A stretch of 30,000 nucleotides of DNA from positions 343,724 through 373,723 of the forward strand of contig NZ_QSTA01000002.1 in assembly GCF_003438075.1 (NCBI RefSeq). Reading direction: 5' to 3'. The notes below the pieces were generated by a model. That model was not told the origin of the DNA and ran no database searches. It saw only the letters and a list, made by a program, of their open reading frames with translations. Both the position numbers and the translations under genes were made by a program. The stretch is from Eubacterium sp. OM08-24. Lineage in GTDB: Bacteria > Bacillota > Clostridia > Oscillospirales > Acutalibacteraceae. Shown here piece by piece: positions 1-10,156 of this stretch (the stretch's first letter is position 1; each line of letters starts with the position of its first letter).

Positions 1-208
1 ATTTTCAAAGGTTGTGGGTGTGGGCAACGCCCACAAAAATTTCCTTTTACGCAATCTAACGATAGCCAAACGGTTTGCCGTTTGGCGGCTTGAACATAAC
101 GGCGAAAGTCGCTAAATTTGCGATAGCAACAAGAAAAGGATATGCTTATAATGATATGCACTGTCATTGCGTTGCAATGACAGTGCATTATTTTAATCGT
201 TACATTTT
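1..208 (-). repeat. Interspersed repeat, left arm (type II), cut by window edge
   Basis: This non-coding stretch is a string of short hairpins: GTGGGC/GCCCAC near 18-35, CCAAACGG/CCGTTTGG near 68-85, TTGCGATAGCAA near 118-129, and a 15-bp perfect stem at 156-170/174-188. The same series recurs in inverted orientation at 9776-10012, and a shorter piece is at 24408-24480. The arm continues beyond base 1. It meets a different arm (209-420) head to head at a GGCTGTCGCC core. I see no credible gene in it. The family name is unknown to me; a structured MITE-like or palindromic intergenic repeat fits best. Confidence 0.75.
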
Positions 209-420
209 TAAAGGCTGTCGCCTGTTTTTTCAAACATTGTCTTAGCACGCAAACAGCCAAGCTGTTTGCGCCAAATAATTCGATATAAAGGAAACTTTTT
301 ATGGGCTCTGCCCAAACCTGCAACCCTTTAAAAAGGGTTGACCTAAATTTTGAATTTATTATACTAAACTTTATGTGGTAAACCATAATTTATTAATGTT
401 ACACCAACATTTAGAATAGA
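209..420 (+). repeat. Interspersed repeat, right arm (type I)
   Basis: It starts with AAAGGCTGTCGCCTG, then carries a GCAAACAG/CTGTTTGC hairpin (249-269), a TGGGC/GCCCA hairpin near 303-315 and AACCCTTTAAAAAGGGTT near 321-338, followed by GACC and an AT-rich tail containing AAACCATAATTTA. The same order is visible at 1738-1945 and 24503-24710. The final AACC..GGTTGACC module also ends the type II arm at 9990-10125. No gene is seen here. The rest of the gap to 586 is AT-rich and holds the promoter of the next gene. Confidence 0.75.
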
Positions 421-493
421 AGTTATAACATTATCCAAACGGCAAGCCGATTATATGTTAAAATTTGCAATAACATAAATTTTTGCAATAATA

Positions 494-522
494 TTGACTT
501 TAACAGCAGATAATAATAAAAT
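494..522 (+). promoter_or_regulatory. Sigma-A-type promoter of the 587 lipoprotein gene
   Basis: TTGACT (494-499) and TAAAAT (517-522) are separated by exactly 17 nt, which predicts transcription from about 529. The leader then holds a stem-loop, GGCAATAGC (533-541) with GCTGTTGCC (550-558), ending about 14 nt before the GGAG ribosome binding site at 573-576. Confidence 0.7.
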
Positions 523-586
523 TAATATGTTGGGCAATAGCCGATATGCGCTGTTGCCATAAATTTTTGTTTGGAGTAATTTAAAA

Positions 587-1390
587 ATGAAAAAGGCTTA
601 TACAAAATCAATCGTAGCGACAATTTTATGTTCAATGCTTGCGGTAACAGCAGTTGGCTGTTCGGATAACGGCGCACAAAGCTCGGCACAGGCAGAAACT
701 CAGGTACAGAGCACCACTCAGGCGGAAACCACTGCACCGGGGGCAACTAATTTCAGTCTTGAAAATATACACGCACCAAAAGAAAATTCAGCAGACCCGT
801 TTGTAGGCTATTGGAAAATATCCGAGGGCGCAGGATCTAACCTTGAAAAATTTATTTTCCTTTTTAACGGCAAGGGCAACGCATCATTAATCATAGGCAA
901 TATGGGATACTGCAGTACATATTCGGTTGGTACGGACGAGCAGACAGGCGAGGAAACCTTTAAATGTAAGCTTATGTTTGGAATAAACGGCGACTATTCA
1001 TATGTTGTGGCTGATGACGGCAAGAAGATAACAATTACAAATAACGGCGAAGATTCCGTACTTGAAAAGATAGACAACCCAAGTTTTGTGCCGAGTACAC
1101 CTGAAAATCCGCAGATAGACAAAAAACTTGTTGGCGCATGGGACAGCGGAACGGGACTTTACTATTATTTTGGCGAGGACGGCAGAATGTACTGCAACTC
1201 ATACGGCACAACATTCACATACTACACCTATAATTCAAAGCTGAATAAGGTAACTGCCGTTTACGATATGGACGGAGAGCAGACAGACACATATGATTAT
1301 ACCTTTGACGGCAATGACCTTGTGTTTGACGGAATGAAATATACACAAATAACACCTGAAAAAATGATGTCGGTAATACAGTCATACTGA
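587..1390 (+). CDS. Secreted lipoprotein with two beta-rich repeats, function unknown
   Basis: The 267-residue product has a lipoprotein signal peptide: basic start MKKAYTK, hydrophobic core, and lipobox TAVG before Cys25. It should be lipid-anchored on the outer face of the membrane. Residues 26-55 form a Ser/Thr/Gln/Ala-rich linker. Two similar beta-rich units follow, opening with DPFVGYWKIS (about 71) and DKKLVGAWDSG (about 178), each with a later Tyr/Gly-rich strand pattern. This resembles the small lipocalin-like 'LVGTW' repeats of many clostridial lipoproteins, but I cannot name a family firmly. A GGAG ribosome binding site lies 10 nt before the ATG. It appears monocistronic, with its own promoter and a strong terminator. 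No enzyme motif is seen. Confidence 0.85.
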   Translation: MKKAYTKSIVATILCSMLAVTAVGCSDNGAQSSAQAETQVQSTTQAETTAPGATNFSLENIHAPKENSADPFVGYWKISEGAGSNLEKFIFLFNGKGNASLIIGNMGYCSTYSVGTDEQTGEETFKCKLMFGINGDYSYVVADDGKKITITNNGEDSVLEKIDNPSFVPSTPENPQIDKKLVGAWDSGTGLYYYFGEDGRMYCNSYGTTFTYYTYNSKLNKVTAVYDMDGEQTDTYDYTFDGNDLVFDGMKYTQITPEKMMSVIQSY

Positions 1391-1401
1391 TAATTTTTAT
1401 T

Positions 1402-1427
1402 AAAAACCGCTTTTATAGCGGTTTTTG
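1402..1427 (+). terminator. Rho-independent terminator of the 587 lipoprotein gene
   Basis: AAAAACCGCT (1402-1411) pairs with AGCGGTTTTT (1417-1426) around a 5-nt loop, 11 nt after the stop codon. The T-run serves the plus strand. The A-run on the left makes it potentially bidirectional. Confidence 0.85.
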
Positions 1428-1737
1428 TATTATTGCAGAGAGTTTAGACTAAATTTTATATTTTTTAAACTTGACTTCTGTAATACAACATAATTCAGCT
1501 AAATCTTGCTTAGCACAAACTTTTGTTTATAAAATAAAAGTAAGCAGTTCCAAGGTCACTGACCTTGGTCGTCTAAGGAAAAGGGATACTTAATGGGAAA
1601 GGGACTCGAAATTTCTTTCCCATTAAGCGTGCTTTCTTTTGGAGCTTTTCTTTTCACGCAAAAGAAAAGCGGAAATGGTAGGCATTTTAATTTAAAACAT
1701 TAGTTGCTTTAACAATATATAATAGAACATTCCTTTT
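1428..1737. other. Gene-free stretch with three hairpins
   Basis: No credible gene. Three inverted repeats stand out: CCAAGGTC/GACCTTGG (1550-1557/1561-1568), a 13-bp perfect stem CTTAATGGGAAAG/CTTTCCCATTAAG (1589-1601/1615-1627), and an 11-bp stem GCTTTTCTTTT/AAAAGAAAAGC (1644-1654/1660-1670). None matches the neighbouring repeat family, so they may belong to a second intergenic repeat or to transcript ends. Confidence 0.6.
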
Positions 1738-1945
1738 TAAAAGGCTGTCGCCTACTTACACAAGCATTTGTCTTAACACGCAAGCAGCACACTGTTTGCT
1801 CCTGCAAGTAAGCTATAAAGGAAACTTTTATGGCTCTGCCCAAACCCGCAACCTTTGAAAAGGTTGACCAAACTTTTATATTCGGGACGGAAAGTTTGGC
1901 ATCTGTCTTACTTTGTTGCCCGACCAAAAGTCTGCTAAACACCAA
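1738..1945 (+). repeat. Interspersed repeat, type I arm copy
   Basis: It begins AAAGGCTGTCGCCTAC and keeps the order of the 209-420 copy: ACGCAAGCAG..CTGTTTGC, ATAAAGGAAAC, GGCTCTGCCC, then AACCTTTGAAAAGGTTGACC at about 1850-1869. It continues with GGGACGGAAAGTTTGG and TGCCCGACCAAAAGTC, which are also found after the 9990 copy. The type II arm is missing apart from a few bases (TTCCTTTTTA) before the core. Confidence 0.75.
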
Positions 1946-1989
1946 ATCTTTCAACATACTTACAACAAAATGTTAATAAAATCTCACGC

Positions 1990-2028
1990 AAAAAGCCCGA
2001 CAACAACCTTAGTCATTGTCGGGCTTTA
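1990..2028 (-). terminator. Rho-independent terminator of rpoBC
   Basis: On the minus strand, AAAGCCCGACAA pairs with TTGTCGGGCTTT around a 12-nt loop and runs into a T-rich tail. It lies about 30 nt after the rpoC stop codon and is the expected end of the rpoBC transcript. Confidence 0.85.
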
Positions 2029-2058
2029 TTTGATGCTAAATCAAAATATTATTAATTT

Positions 2059-5000
2059 TTATTCGGCAATTTCGGTCTGCTCGGTTGATTCAACTTCATT
2101 TTCCTGTGTATCTTCAACCTCAGGCTTTGGCTCATCGAGCTTTACGCCTGCATATCTTGGCATACCTGTACCGGCAGGAATAACCTTACCGATAATAACA
2201 TTTTCCTTAAGACCGATAAGCGGATCAACCTTACCCTTGATAGCTGCATCTGTAAGAACTCTTGTTGTTTCCTGGAATGATGCGGCTGAAAGGAAGCTGT
2301 CTGTTGCGAGTGCTGCCTTTGTAATACCAAGGAGCAGCTGAGTGAATGTTGCCTCTCTGAGGTTTTCTTCACCGTTTGCAATACGCTTTTTAATCTGCTC
2401 GTTCTCAAAGAGAACATCGTTCTTGTCATAGGTCTGACCTGACATAAACTTGGTATCGCCGGCGTCATCTACTCTTACCTTTCTCATCATCTGACGAACG
2501 ATAACCTCAATGTGCTTATCGTTGATCTCAACACCCTGTAAGCGGTAGGTACTCTGTACCTCAGAAATAAGGTAGTTCATTACTGCGTCTGAGCCGAGAA
2601 TTGCAAGAATATCGTGTGGATTAACAGCACCATCGGTGATTTTGTCACCCTTCTTAATGATCTGTCCCTCCTGAACCTTAACTCTAAAGCCGAAAGGAAT
2701 AAGGTACTGCTTTTCTTCGCCTGTTTCAGTGTTGAAGATAACAGCGTGACGAGCGTTTTTGATTTCTTCAAATCTAACTTCACCGTCAATTTCACTGATG
2801 ATTGCAAGGCTCTTTGGCTTACGAGCCTCAAACAACTCCTCAACTCTTGGAAGACCCTGTGTGATATCTTCTGCCGATGCAACACCACCGGTATGGAATG
2901 TTCTCATTGTAAGCTGTGTACCAGGCTCACCGATTGACTGAGCGGCAATAATACCAACTGCCTCACCGACTGTTACAGGCTGGCGGTTTGCAAGGTTAGA
3001 GCCGTAGCACTTCTTACAAGCGCCATGCTTAGCACGACAGGAAAGTACAGAACGAATCTTAATTCTCTCAATGCCGCTGTTTACGATAATGTCAGCCTCT
3101 TTGTCACCCATCATTACATCTTTAGAAACAAGGGTGTTGCCGTTTGAATCGCAGAAATCGTCAACGAGGTATCTGCCGATAAGTCTTTCGTGAAGTCCCT
3201 CGATAACATTGTTCTCGCCTGCCTTGATGTCGAAAATCTCAAGACCGTCTGTTGTTCCGCAGTCGTCCTCACGAATGATAACTTCCTGCGATACATCAAC
3301 AAGACGACGGGTAAGGTAACCTGAGTCGGCTGTTCTGAGCGCTGTATCTGTAAGACCTTTACGAGCGCCTCGGGATGAAATAAAGTATTCCATAATGTTA
3401 AGGCCTTCACGATAGTTAGCCTTGATAGGAATTTCGATTGTTTTACCTGATGTATTGGCAATAAGACCACGCATACCTGCAAGCTGACGGATCTGGCTCA
3501 TACTACCACGGGCACCTGAGTCAGCCATCATAAAGATTGGGTTGTAGCGGTCAAGGTTTTTCTGGAGGGCGTCGGTTACATCGTTTGTAGCCTTTTCCCA
3601 AATCTTAAGAACTTCCTCGTAACGCTCCTCATCGGAACGAAGACCCATCATATAGTCCTCACGAACTACATCGACATCAGCCTCTGCCTTTTTGATGATT
3701 TCTTTCTTAGCAGGAGGAATAACGGCGTCACATACGGCAACGGTAATAGCGCCTCTTGTTGAGTACTTATAGCCCTGTGCCTTGATGTGGTCAAGAACAT
3801 GGCTTGTAATCTCTGTGCCGTTTATCTTAATACATTTATCAATAATCTTCTTAAGTTTAGACTTACCTACAAGGAAGTCAACCTCAAGTTTAAAGCGGTT
3901 TTCAGGCTTGCTTCTGTCAACAAAACCAAGGTTCTGCGGAATCGGGTTGTTAAAGATTATCTTACCGATTGTTGTATCAACAAGGTCAGAATACTTAACG
4001 CCGTCAATTACCTTTTCGTATCTTACCTTAATCTTTGAGTGAAGCTGGATAACACCGGTCTGATAAGCCATCATAGCTTCATCAACATCACGGAATACCT
4101 TGCCCTCGCCAAGCTCGCCGTCCTTATCAAGTGTAAGGTAGTACGAACCGAGGATCATATCCTGTGTAGGAACTGTTACAGGCTGACCATCTGACGGTTT
4201 AAGGAGGTTGCCTGCTGCAAGCATAAGGAATCTTGCCTCGGCCTGTGCCTCTGCGGAAAGCGGTACATGGACAGCCATCTGGTCGCCGTCAAAGTCGGCG
4301 TTGTACGCTGTACAAGCAAGTGGGTGAAGTTTAAGTGCTCTGCCCTCTACAAGTACAGGCTCAAATGCCTGAATACCGAGTCTGTGAAGTGTAGGCGCAC
4401 GGTTAAGGAGAACCGGGTGTCCCTTGATTACAACTTCAAGTGCATCCCAAACCTCGTCCTTTGCACGCTCAACTGCTTTTCTTGCAGCCTTAATATTGAT
4501 AACAGCCTTAGTTTCTACAAGGCGTTTCATTACAAACGGTTTGAAAAGCTCGATAGCCATTTCCTTAGGAAGACCGCACTGGTACATCTTAAGCTCAGGG
4601 CCAACAACGATAACAGAACGGCCTGAGTAGTCAACACGCTTACCGAGGAGGTTCTGACGGAATCTACCCTGCTTACCTTTAAGCATATCGGAAAGTGACT
4701 TGAGCGGACGGTTGTTAGGGCCTGTAACAGGTCTGCCTCTTCTGCCGTTGTCAATGAGAGCGTCAACAGATTCCTGCAACATTCTCTTCTCGTTTCTGAT
4801 GATGATTTCAGGAGCGTTAAGCTCAAGGAGCTTTTTAAGACGGTTGTTTCTGTTAATAACTCTTCTGTAAAGGTCGTTAAGGTCAGAAGTAGCAAATCTG
4901 CCGCCGTCAAGCTGAACCATAGGGCGGATATCAGGCGGAATTACAGGAATAACATCCATAATCATCCATTCGGGGCGGTTGCCCGAAAGGCGGAAACTCT

Positions 5001-5643
5001 CAACAACATCAAGGCGCTTGAGAATACGAACTCTCTTCTGACCCGATGCTGTTTCAAGCTCTTCTTTAAGCTGTGCAGAGAGCTGCTCAAGGTCAATTTC
5101 CTTGAGTAACTTCTGAATAGACTCCGCACCCATACCTGCCTCAAAGTCGTTGTCATACTTTTCACGCATTTCAGCGTACTCTTTTTCGCTCAGGCACTGA
5201 TTTTTTTCAAGATCACGGCAGTTGCCGGGATCTGTAACAATATATCTTGAGAAATAAAGAACATTTTCAAGTGTTCTCGGAGAAATATCGAGCATAAGAG
5301 AAATTCTTGAAGGAATACCCTTGAAGTACCAGATATGAGAAACAGGAGCGGCAAGCTCAATGTGACCCATTCTCTCTCTTCTAACTTTTGCTCTTGTAAC
5401 CTCAACACCGCAGCGATCACAAATTTTGCCCTTAAAACGGATTCTCTTGTATTTACCGCAGTGGCACTCCCAGTCCTTTGTAGGTCCGAAAATACGCTCG
5501 CAGAACAAGCCGTCACGCTCAGGCTTTAATGTACGGTAGTTGATTGTTTCGGGCTTTTTAACCTCGCCATAAGACCAGGCTCTAATTTGCTCAGGGGAAG
5601 CAAGTCCGATTTTAATTGAATCAAATGCGTTATTATCTATCAT
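2059..5643 (-). CDS. rpoC: DNA-directed RNA polymerase beta' subunit
   Basis: The 1194-residue beta' subunit binds the catalytic magnesium and the DNA-RNA hybrid in cytoplasmic RNA polymerase. Visible landmarks are the N-terminal zinc site (Cys60, Cys62, Cys75, Cys78 in CHCG..CDRCG), the active-site loop [14 protein letters not shown] near residue 450, the bridge-helix region near [15 protein letters not shown], a second zinc site (Cys near 794 in DDCGT, then [11 protein letters not shown] near 868-879) and [10 protein letters not shown] of the trigger-loop region. The length suits the Firmicute form without the long proteobacterial insertion. The tail is acidic. The ATG follows AAGGAGG by 10 nt and lies 15 nt after the rpoB stop, so the two genes are co-transcribed. 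It ends at a strong terminator. Confidence 0.98.
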   Translation of the reverse strand: MIDNNAFDSIKIGLASPEQIRAWSYGEVKKPETINYRTLKPERDGLFCERIFGPTKDWECHCGKYKRIRFKGKICDRCGVEVTRAKVRRERMGHIELAAPVSHIWYFKGIPSRISLMLDISPRTLENVLYFSRYIVTDPGNCRDLEKNQCLSEKEYAEMREKYDNDFEAGMGAESIQKLLKEIDLEQLSAQLKEELETASGQKRVRILKRLDVVESFRLSGNRPEWMIMDVIPVIPPDIRPMVQLDGGRFATSDLNDLYRRVINRNNRLKKLLELNAPEIIIRNEKRMLQESVDALIDNGRRGRPVTGPNNRPLKSLSDMLKGKQGRFRQNLLGKRVDYSGRSVIVVGPELKMYQCGLPKEMAIELFKPFVMKRLVETKAVINIKAARKAVERAKDEVWDALEVVIKGHPVLLNRAPTLHRLGIQAFEPVLVEGRALKLHPLACTAYNADFDGDQMAVHVPLSAEAQAEARFLMLAAGNLLKPSDGQPVTVPTQDMILGSYYLTLDKDGELGEGKVFRDVDEAMMAYQTGVIQLHSKIKVRYEKVIDGVKYSDLVDTTIGKIIFNNPIPQNLGFVDRSKPENRFKLEVDFLVGKSKLKKIIDKCIKINGTEITSHVLDHIKAQGYKYSTRGAITVAVCDAVIPPAKKEIIKKAEADVDVVREDYMMGLRSDEERYEEVLKIWEKATNDVTDALQKNLDRYNPIFMMADSGARGSMSQIRQLAGMRGLIANTSGKTIEIPIKANYREGLNIMEYFISSRGARKGLTDTALRTADSGYLTRRLVDVSQEVIIREDDCGTTDGLEIFDIKAGENNVIEGLHERLIGRYLVDDFCDSNGNTLVSKDVMMGDKEADIIVNSGIERIKIRSVLSCRAKHGACKKCYGSNLANRQPVTVGEAVGIIAAQSIGEPGTQLTMRTFHTGGVASAEDITQGLPRVEELFEARKPKSLAIISEIDGEVRFEEIKNARHAVIFNTETGEEKQYLIPFGFRVKVQEGQIIKKGDKITDGAVNPHDILAILGSDAVMNYLISEVQSTYRLQGVEINDKHIEVIVRQMMRKVRVDDAGDTKFMSGQTYDKNDVLFENEQIKKRIANGEENLREATFTQLLLGITKAALATDSFLSAASFQETTRVLTDAAIKGKVDPLIGLKENVIIGKVIPAGTGMPRYAGVKLDEPKPEVEDTQENEVESTEQTEIAE

Positions 5644-5658
5644 TTTTATACTTCCTCC

Positions 5659-8600
5659 TTACATATCATTCTTGTTTAAGTCGTCAAAGTCAAAGTAGTC
5701 GCTGTCGTCGTCATCTGCTGCAAGACCCGAATCGTCAAACATATTGCCCTCTTCGCCTTCTTCATCGAGGTTGTAACCGTCCATTGACTCGGTCATTACG
5801 CTCTCCTCGTTGAACTCGGTTGTAGCTGCATCTGTAATGTCTTCGTCCTCATCAAACTTCTGCTTAATGTCGATTTCCTCACCCTGTGCGTCAAGAACAC
5901 GAACATCAAGAGCAAGTGACTGCAATTCTTTAATAAGAACTCTGAATGACTCAGGAATACCCGGAGCAGGAATGTTCTGTCCCTTAACGATAGCCTCGTA
6001 GGTCTTAACTCTGCCGATAACATCGTCAGACTTAACGGTAAGAATTTCCTGAAGTGTATAAGCTGCACCGTAAGCCTCAAGTGCCCAAACTTCCATCTCA
6101 CCGAAACGCTGACCGCCGAACTGTGCTTTACCGCCGAGTGGCTGCTGAGTAACGAGTGAGTAAGGGCCTGTACTTCTTGCGTGAATTTTCTCATCAACAA
6201 GGTGATGAAGCTTGAGGTAGTACATATAACCAACGGTTACAGGGTTATCAAAACGCTCACCTGTTCTGCCGTCAATAAGCCATGTTTTACCGTCCTCGCT
6301 GTAACCTGCGTCCTTGAGAGCCTGGAAAATATCGCCCTCGTGAGCGCCGTCAAATACAGGAGTCATAATCTTCCAGCCAAGTGCCTTAGCTGCATAGCCG
6401 AGGTGAACCTCAAGCACCTGACCGATGTTCATACGGGAAGGTACGCCCAACGGGTTAAGTACGATGTCGAGCGGAGTGCCGTCAGGAAGGAATGGCATAT
6501 CCTCAACAGGAAGAATTCTTGAAACGACACCCTTGTTACCGTGACGACCTGCCATCTTATCGCCAACGCTGATTTTACGCTTTAATGCAAGATAAACTCT
6601 GACAACCTTGTTTACACCGGGCTGGAGCTCGTTGCGGCTGTCGGCTCTTGTAAATACCTTAACATCTACAACAGTACCGCTCTCGCCGTGAGGTACTCTG
6701 AGTGAAGTATCTCTTACTTCTCTTGCCTTTTCGCCAAAGATAGCTCTCAAAAGTCTTTCCTCGGCAGTAAGCTCTGTTTCACCCTTTGGTGTAACCTTAC
6801 CTACGAGAATATCGCCTGCGTGAACCTCAGCACCTACCTGAATAATACCGTCTTCATCAAGGTACTTGAGCATATCTTCGCCGACATTTGGAATATCTCT
6901 TGTAATTTCTTCAGGGCCGAGCTTTGTATCTCTTGCCTCTGTATCATATTCCTCTATATGAATAGATGTATAAACATCATCTCTAACAATTTTTTCGTTA
7001 AGGAGAACCGCATCCTCGTAGTTATAACCTTCCCAGGTCATAAAGCCGATGAGTGCGTTCTTACCGATAGCAACTTCACCATGGTCTGTTGCAGGGCCGT
7101 CAGCAAGAACCTCGCCCTTCTTAACTCTCTGTCCTCTTTCAACAATAGGACGCTGATTAATACAAGTACCCTGGTTAGAACGCAAGAACTTGATAACCTC
7201 AAAGTCCTGAATTCTGCCTGAGTCGTACTGAACACGAATATTGCGTGCGTCTACGCTGAGCACAACGCCGTCTTCCTCTGCAAGGATACATACGCCTGAG
7301 TCTGTACCTGCCTTGTACTCCATACCTGTACCAACGATAGGTGCGTCTGTTCTGAGGAGAGGCACTGCCTGACGCTGCATGTTCGCACCCATAAGTGCTC
7401 GGTTTGCGTCATCGTTTTCGAGGAACGGAATCATAGCGGTAGCAACAGAAAGTACCTGCTTAGGCGATACGTCCATAAAGTCAAACTCATCGGCAGGAAG
7501 ATCTACAAATTCATCTCTGCGTCTGCCGACTACTCTGGCGTGAACAAATCTGCCGTTTTCGTCAAGCGGCTCATTCGCCTGAGCAACAGTGTAGTTATCT
7601 TCAACATCAGCCGTCATATAAACAACATCGTCAGTAACAACGCCTGTTTCTTTATCAATCTTACGGTAAGGAGTTTCGATAAAGCCGTACTTATTGATTC
7701 TTGCAAATGATGTAAGGTATGAAATAAGACCGATGTTAGGGCCTTCAGGAGTTTCGATAGGACACATTCTGCCGTAGTGGGTGTAATGAACATCTCGAAC
7801 CTCAAAGCCTGCACGATCTCTTGAAAGACCGCCCGGGCCAAGCGCTGACAAGCGGCGCTTATGTGTAAGCTCTGCAAGTGGGTTTGTCTGATCCATGAAC
7901 TGTGAAAGCGGAGAAGAACCGAAGAACTCTCTGATTGCGGCAGTTACAGGACGAATATTGATAAGTGAGTTAGGAGAAAGTGAGTCCATATCCTGTGACT
8001 GTGTAGCCATTCTCTCTCTTACAACTCTGTCAAGTCTTGAGAAACCGATTCTAACCTGATTCTGCAAAAGCTCGCCTACGCAACGGATTCTTCTGTTGCC
8101 GAGGTGGTCGATGTCATCTGTTCTGCCAACGCCGTGAGCAACGCAGTTAAGGTAGTTGATTGTAGCAAAAATATCATCTTTTGTAATGTGGTTAGGAGTA
8201 AGCTCGTCTGCTCTGTCTGCAAGCATTTCCTTAAGCTCATCTTCGTTCTGAGCGGCGTCAAGGATTTCGCAGAGAACATCAAAACGAACATTCTCTCTGA
8301 TTCCGCACTCAGCCTCGGCGTCAAAGTCAACATAAGCCTTAATGTCAACCATACCGTTAGAAATAACCTTAACGATTTTTTCGTCCTGTGCTTTTACATA
8401 AGCAATCTGAACGCCTGCGTTTTCGATTTCAACAGCTTTTTCCTTAGTGATCTTTTCATCTCTGAAAGCCATAACCTCGCCTGTGCGTGGGTTAGAGATA
8501 GGCTCTGCAATAACCTGGCCTTCAAGTCTGTCGGCAATGCCGAGTTTTTTGTTGTACTTATATCTGCCAACTCTTGACATATCATATCTGCCGGGGTCAA

Positions 8601-9384
8601 AGAAAAGATTATTGATATGTGTCTGAGCGCTGTCTACTGTCGGAGGCTCTGACGGACGGAGCTTTCTGTAAACCTCGATAAGACCCTCTTCAACACTGCT
8701 TGTCTGATCTTTCTCGATAGTAGCTCGCATTCTCTCGTCATCGCCAAAGAAGTCGAGAATTTCAGCGTCTGTACCAAGACCCAAAGATCTGATAAACGCT
8801 GTAACAGGCAGCTTACGGTTTTTATCAATACGAACATAGAAAACATCGTTTATATCTGTTTCGTATTCAAGCCAAGCACCACGGTTAGGAATAACAGTAG
8901 CGCTGTAAAGCTCTTTACCTGTTTTATCGTGGTCCATCTTATAATAAACGCCCGGGCTTCGTACGAGCTGAGATACAATAACACGCTCTGCACCGTTGAT
9001 GATGAATGTGCCGCTTGGTGTCATAAGCGGAAAATCGCCCATAAACACATTGCTCTCTTTAATCTCACCTGTCGCTCTGTTTAAAAGTCTTGCTGTAACA
9101 CGCAAAGCAGCCGAGAATGTAGCATCTCTTGACTTACATTCAACAATGCTGTAATTCGGGTGATCAACATCAATTGAGTAATCAATAAAATCAAGCACGA
9201 GATTATTTTGATAATCGGTAATTCCGGAAACATCCTTAAATACTTCTTTAAGACCTTCGTCAAGGAACCACTGATAAGACTGCTTCTGAACATCAATAAG
9301 GTTAGGCATATCAATAACTTCATTGATTTTGCCAAAGCTCATTCGTTCACGATTGCCGAGCTTAACGGGTTTGACATTAACCAT
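5659..9384 (-). CDS. rpoB: DNA-directed RNA polymerase beta subunit
   Basis: The beta subunit (1241 residues from the chosen start) forms the other half of the RNA polymerase active cleft and the rifampicin pocket. The rifampicin cluster near 493-516 reads [20 protein letters not shown]; the residues equivalent to E. coli D516, H526 and S531 are wild type, so the target looks rifampicin-sensitive. [11 protein letters not shown] near 785, [11 protein letters not shown] near 941 and the C-terminal clamp [20 protein letters not shown] are all present. About 60 very acidic residues follow the conserved end. The open frame extends 47 codons further upstream, but the ATG at 9384 begins [14 protein letters not shown] and has AAGGAG 10 nt before it, and the upstream codons lie in the leader. 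Confidence 0.98.
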   Translation of the reverse strand: MVNVKPVKLGNRERMSFGKINEVIDMPNLIDVQKQSYQWFLDEGLKEVFKDVSGITDYQNNLVLDFIDYSIDVDHPNYSIVECKSRDATFSAALRVTARLLNRATGEIKESNVFMGDFPLMTPSGTFIINGAERVIVSQLVRSPGVYYKMDHDKTGKELYSATVIPNRGAWLEYETDINDVFYVRIDKNRKLPVTAFIRSLGLGTDAEILDFFGDDERMRATIEKDQTSSVEEGLIEVYRKLRPSEPPTVDSAQTHINNLFFDPGRYDMSRVGRYKYNKKLGIADRLEGQVIAEPISNPRTGEVMAFRDEKITKEKAVEIENAGVQIAYVKAQDEKIVKVISNGMVDIKAYVDFDAEAECGIRENVRFDVLCEILDAAQNEDELKEMLADRADELTPNHITKDDIFATINYLNCVAHGVGRTDDIDHLGNRRIRCVGELLQNQVRIGFSRLDRVVRERMATQSQDMDSLSPNSLINIRPVTAAIREFFGSSPLSQFMDQTNPLAELTHKRRLSALGPGGLSRDRAGFEVRDVHYTHYGRMCPIETPEGPNIGLISYLTSFARINKYGFIETPYRKIDKETGVVTDDVVYMTADVEDNYTVAQANEPLDENGRFVHARVVGRRRDEFVDLPADEFDFMDVSPKQVLSVATAMIPFLENDDANRALMGANMQRQAVPLLRTDAPIVGTGMEYKAGTDSGVCILAEEDGVVLSVDARNIRVQYDSGRIQDFEVIKFLRSNQGTCINQRPIVERGQRVKKGEVLADGPATDHGEVAIGKNALIGFMTWEGYNYEDAVLLNEKIVRDDVYTSIHIEEYDTEARDTKLGPEEITRDIPNVGEDMLKYLDEDGIIQVGAEVHAGDILVGKVTPKGETELTAEERLLRAIFGEKAREVRDTSLRVPHGESGTVVDVKVFTRADSRNELQPGVNKVVRVYLALKRKISVGDKMAGRHGNKGVVSRILPVEDMPFLPDGTPLDIVLNPLGVPSRMNIGQVLEVHLGYAAKALGWKIMTPVFDGAHEGDIFQALKDAGYSEDGKTWLIDGRTGERFDNPVTVGYMYYLKLHHLVDEKIHARSTGPYSLVTQQPLGGKAQFGGQRFGEMEVWALEAYGAAYTLQEILTVKSDDVIGRVKTYEAIVKGQNIPAPGIPESFRVLIKELQSLALDVRVLDAQGEEIDIKQKFDEDEDITDAATTEFNEESVMTESMDGYNLDEEGEEGNMFDDSGLAADDDDSDYFDFDDLNKNDM

Positions 9385-9541
9385 AGGCGTATCACTCCTT
9401 AATAAATTTGAGGGCAATGCCCCTGTCAAAAAACCACTTGACACTTTGGAGATTTTGTGATAATATCCCCCTGTAAGATAAATTTTTTTGACGATTTGAC
9501 CGACAGTGTCGGTACATAACCCCATTATGGTACATTGTACT

Positions 9542-9570
9542 ATTTTACGCTACCAAAGGGAGCTTGTCAA
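9542..9570 (-). promoter_or_regulatory. Sigma-A-type promoter of rpoBC
   Basis: On the minus strand TTGACA (9570-9565), a 17-nt spacer and TAAAAT (9547-9542) form a near-consensus promoter. The start would be near 9535, giving a leader of about 150 nt to the rpoB ATG. The leader contains a CCGACACTGTCGG dyad (9500-9512) and a TGTCAA..TTGACA pair near 9424-9443. Confidence 0.8.
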
Positions 9571-9617
9571 GGGCTTTTTTCTAAAAAAGCAAAATTTTTT
9601 TAGATTTTTCGAATTTT

Positions 9618-9659
9618 CGGCAAATAAAATTCTCCGCAGGAAAATAAATCCTGCGGAGA
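9618..9659 (-). terminator. Terminator insulating the rpoB promoter
   Basis: TCTCCGCAGGA (9631-9641) and TCCTGCGGAGA (9649-9659) form an 11-bp perfect stem. Read on the minus strand it is followed by ATTTTATTTG. It lies just upstream of the rpoBC promoter, so it would stop transcripts from the 10157-10735 gene and the repeat. Confidence 0.65.
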
Positions 9660-9775
9660 TTATTTTTGCCACAAAATGCAACACCCGACAGCGTGTATTG
9701 TTTTGCTGATGTATATTTTTAGTCAGATTATCATATAAATTGCAAAATCTGAAGTTGGTTTTTTGATAACTAAGT

Positions 9776-10125
9776 TTTAAAAAACAGGCGACAGCCTTTA
9801 GTAAAAGGAAAAGATTAAAATAATGTACCGTCATAGCAATGCAATGACGGTACAAATTTTAAGAATATCTTTTTTCTTGTTGCTATCGCAACTTAATGGA
9901 TTTCGCTGTTATGTTCAAGCCACCAAACGGCAAGCCATTTGGCTACCGTTAAATTGCGTAAAAGAAAAGATTTGTGGGCGTTGCCCACACCCACAACCTT
10001 TGAAAAGGTTGACCAAACTTTTAACTTTGGGACGGAAAGTTTTACTTTTGTTTAACTTTTTTGCCCGACCAAAAGTCCGCTAAATCATAATTTACTAAAC
10101 TTACCACAACTTTATAATAGACACT
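9776..10125 (+). repeat. Interspersed repeat, type II arm with tail
   Basis: Read in reverse, 9776-10012 matches 1-230: the GGCGACAGCC core, a TGTACCGTCAT/ATGACGGTACA stem (9824-9834/9844-9854), TTGCTATCGCAA, CCAAACGG..CCATTTGG and GTGGGC..GCCCAC. It then continues with AACCTTTGAAAAGGTTGACC, GGGACGGAAAG, GCCCGACCAAAAGTC and TAAATCATAATTTA. Left of the core only a short trace of the type I arm (GTTTTAAAAAACAGG) remains. The remaining gene-free bases from 9385 hold the rpoB leader, promoter and terminator. An open frame inside this repeat (9823-10083) looks spurious. Confidence 0.75.
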
Positions 10126-10156
10126 TAACTTTATTATCCTTTTAAAATTCTAAAAA

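Noticed and set aside
9385..9525. 47-codon N-terminal extension of rpoB
   Set aside because: It falls in the leader after the promoter, lacks a ribosome binding site, and the conserved RpoB start follows a good site at 9384.
9823..10083. 86-codon plus-strand open frame
   Set aside because: It lies wholly inside the interspersed repeat, has no ribosome binding site, and its frame follows hairpin modules rather than protein-like conservation.
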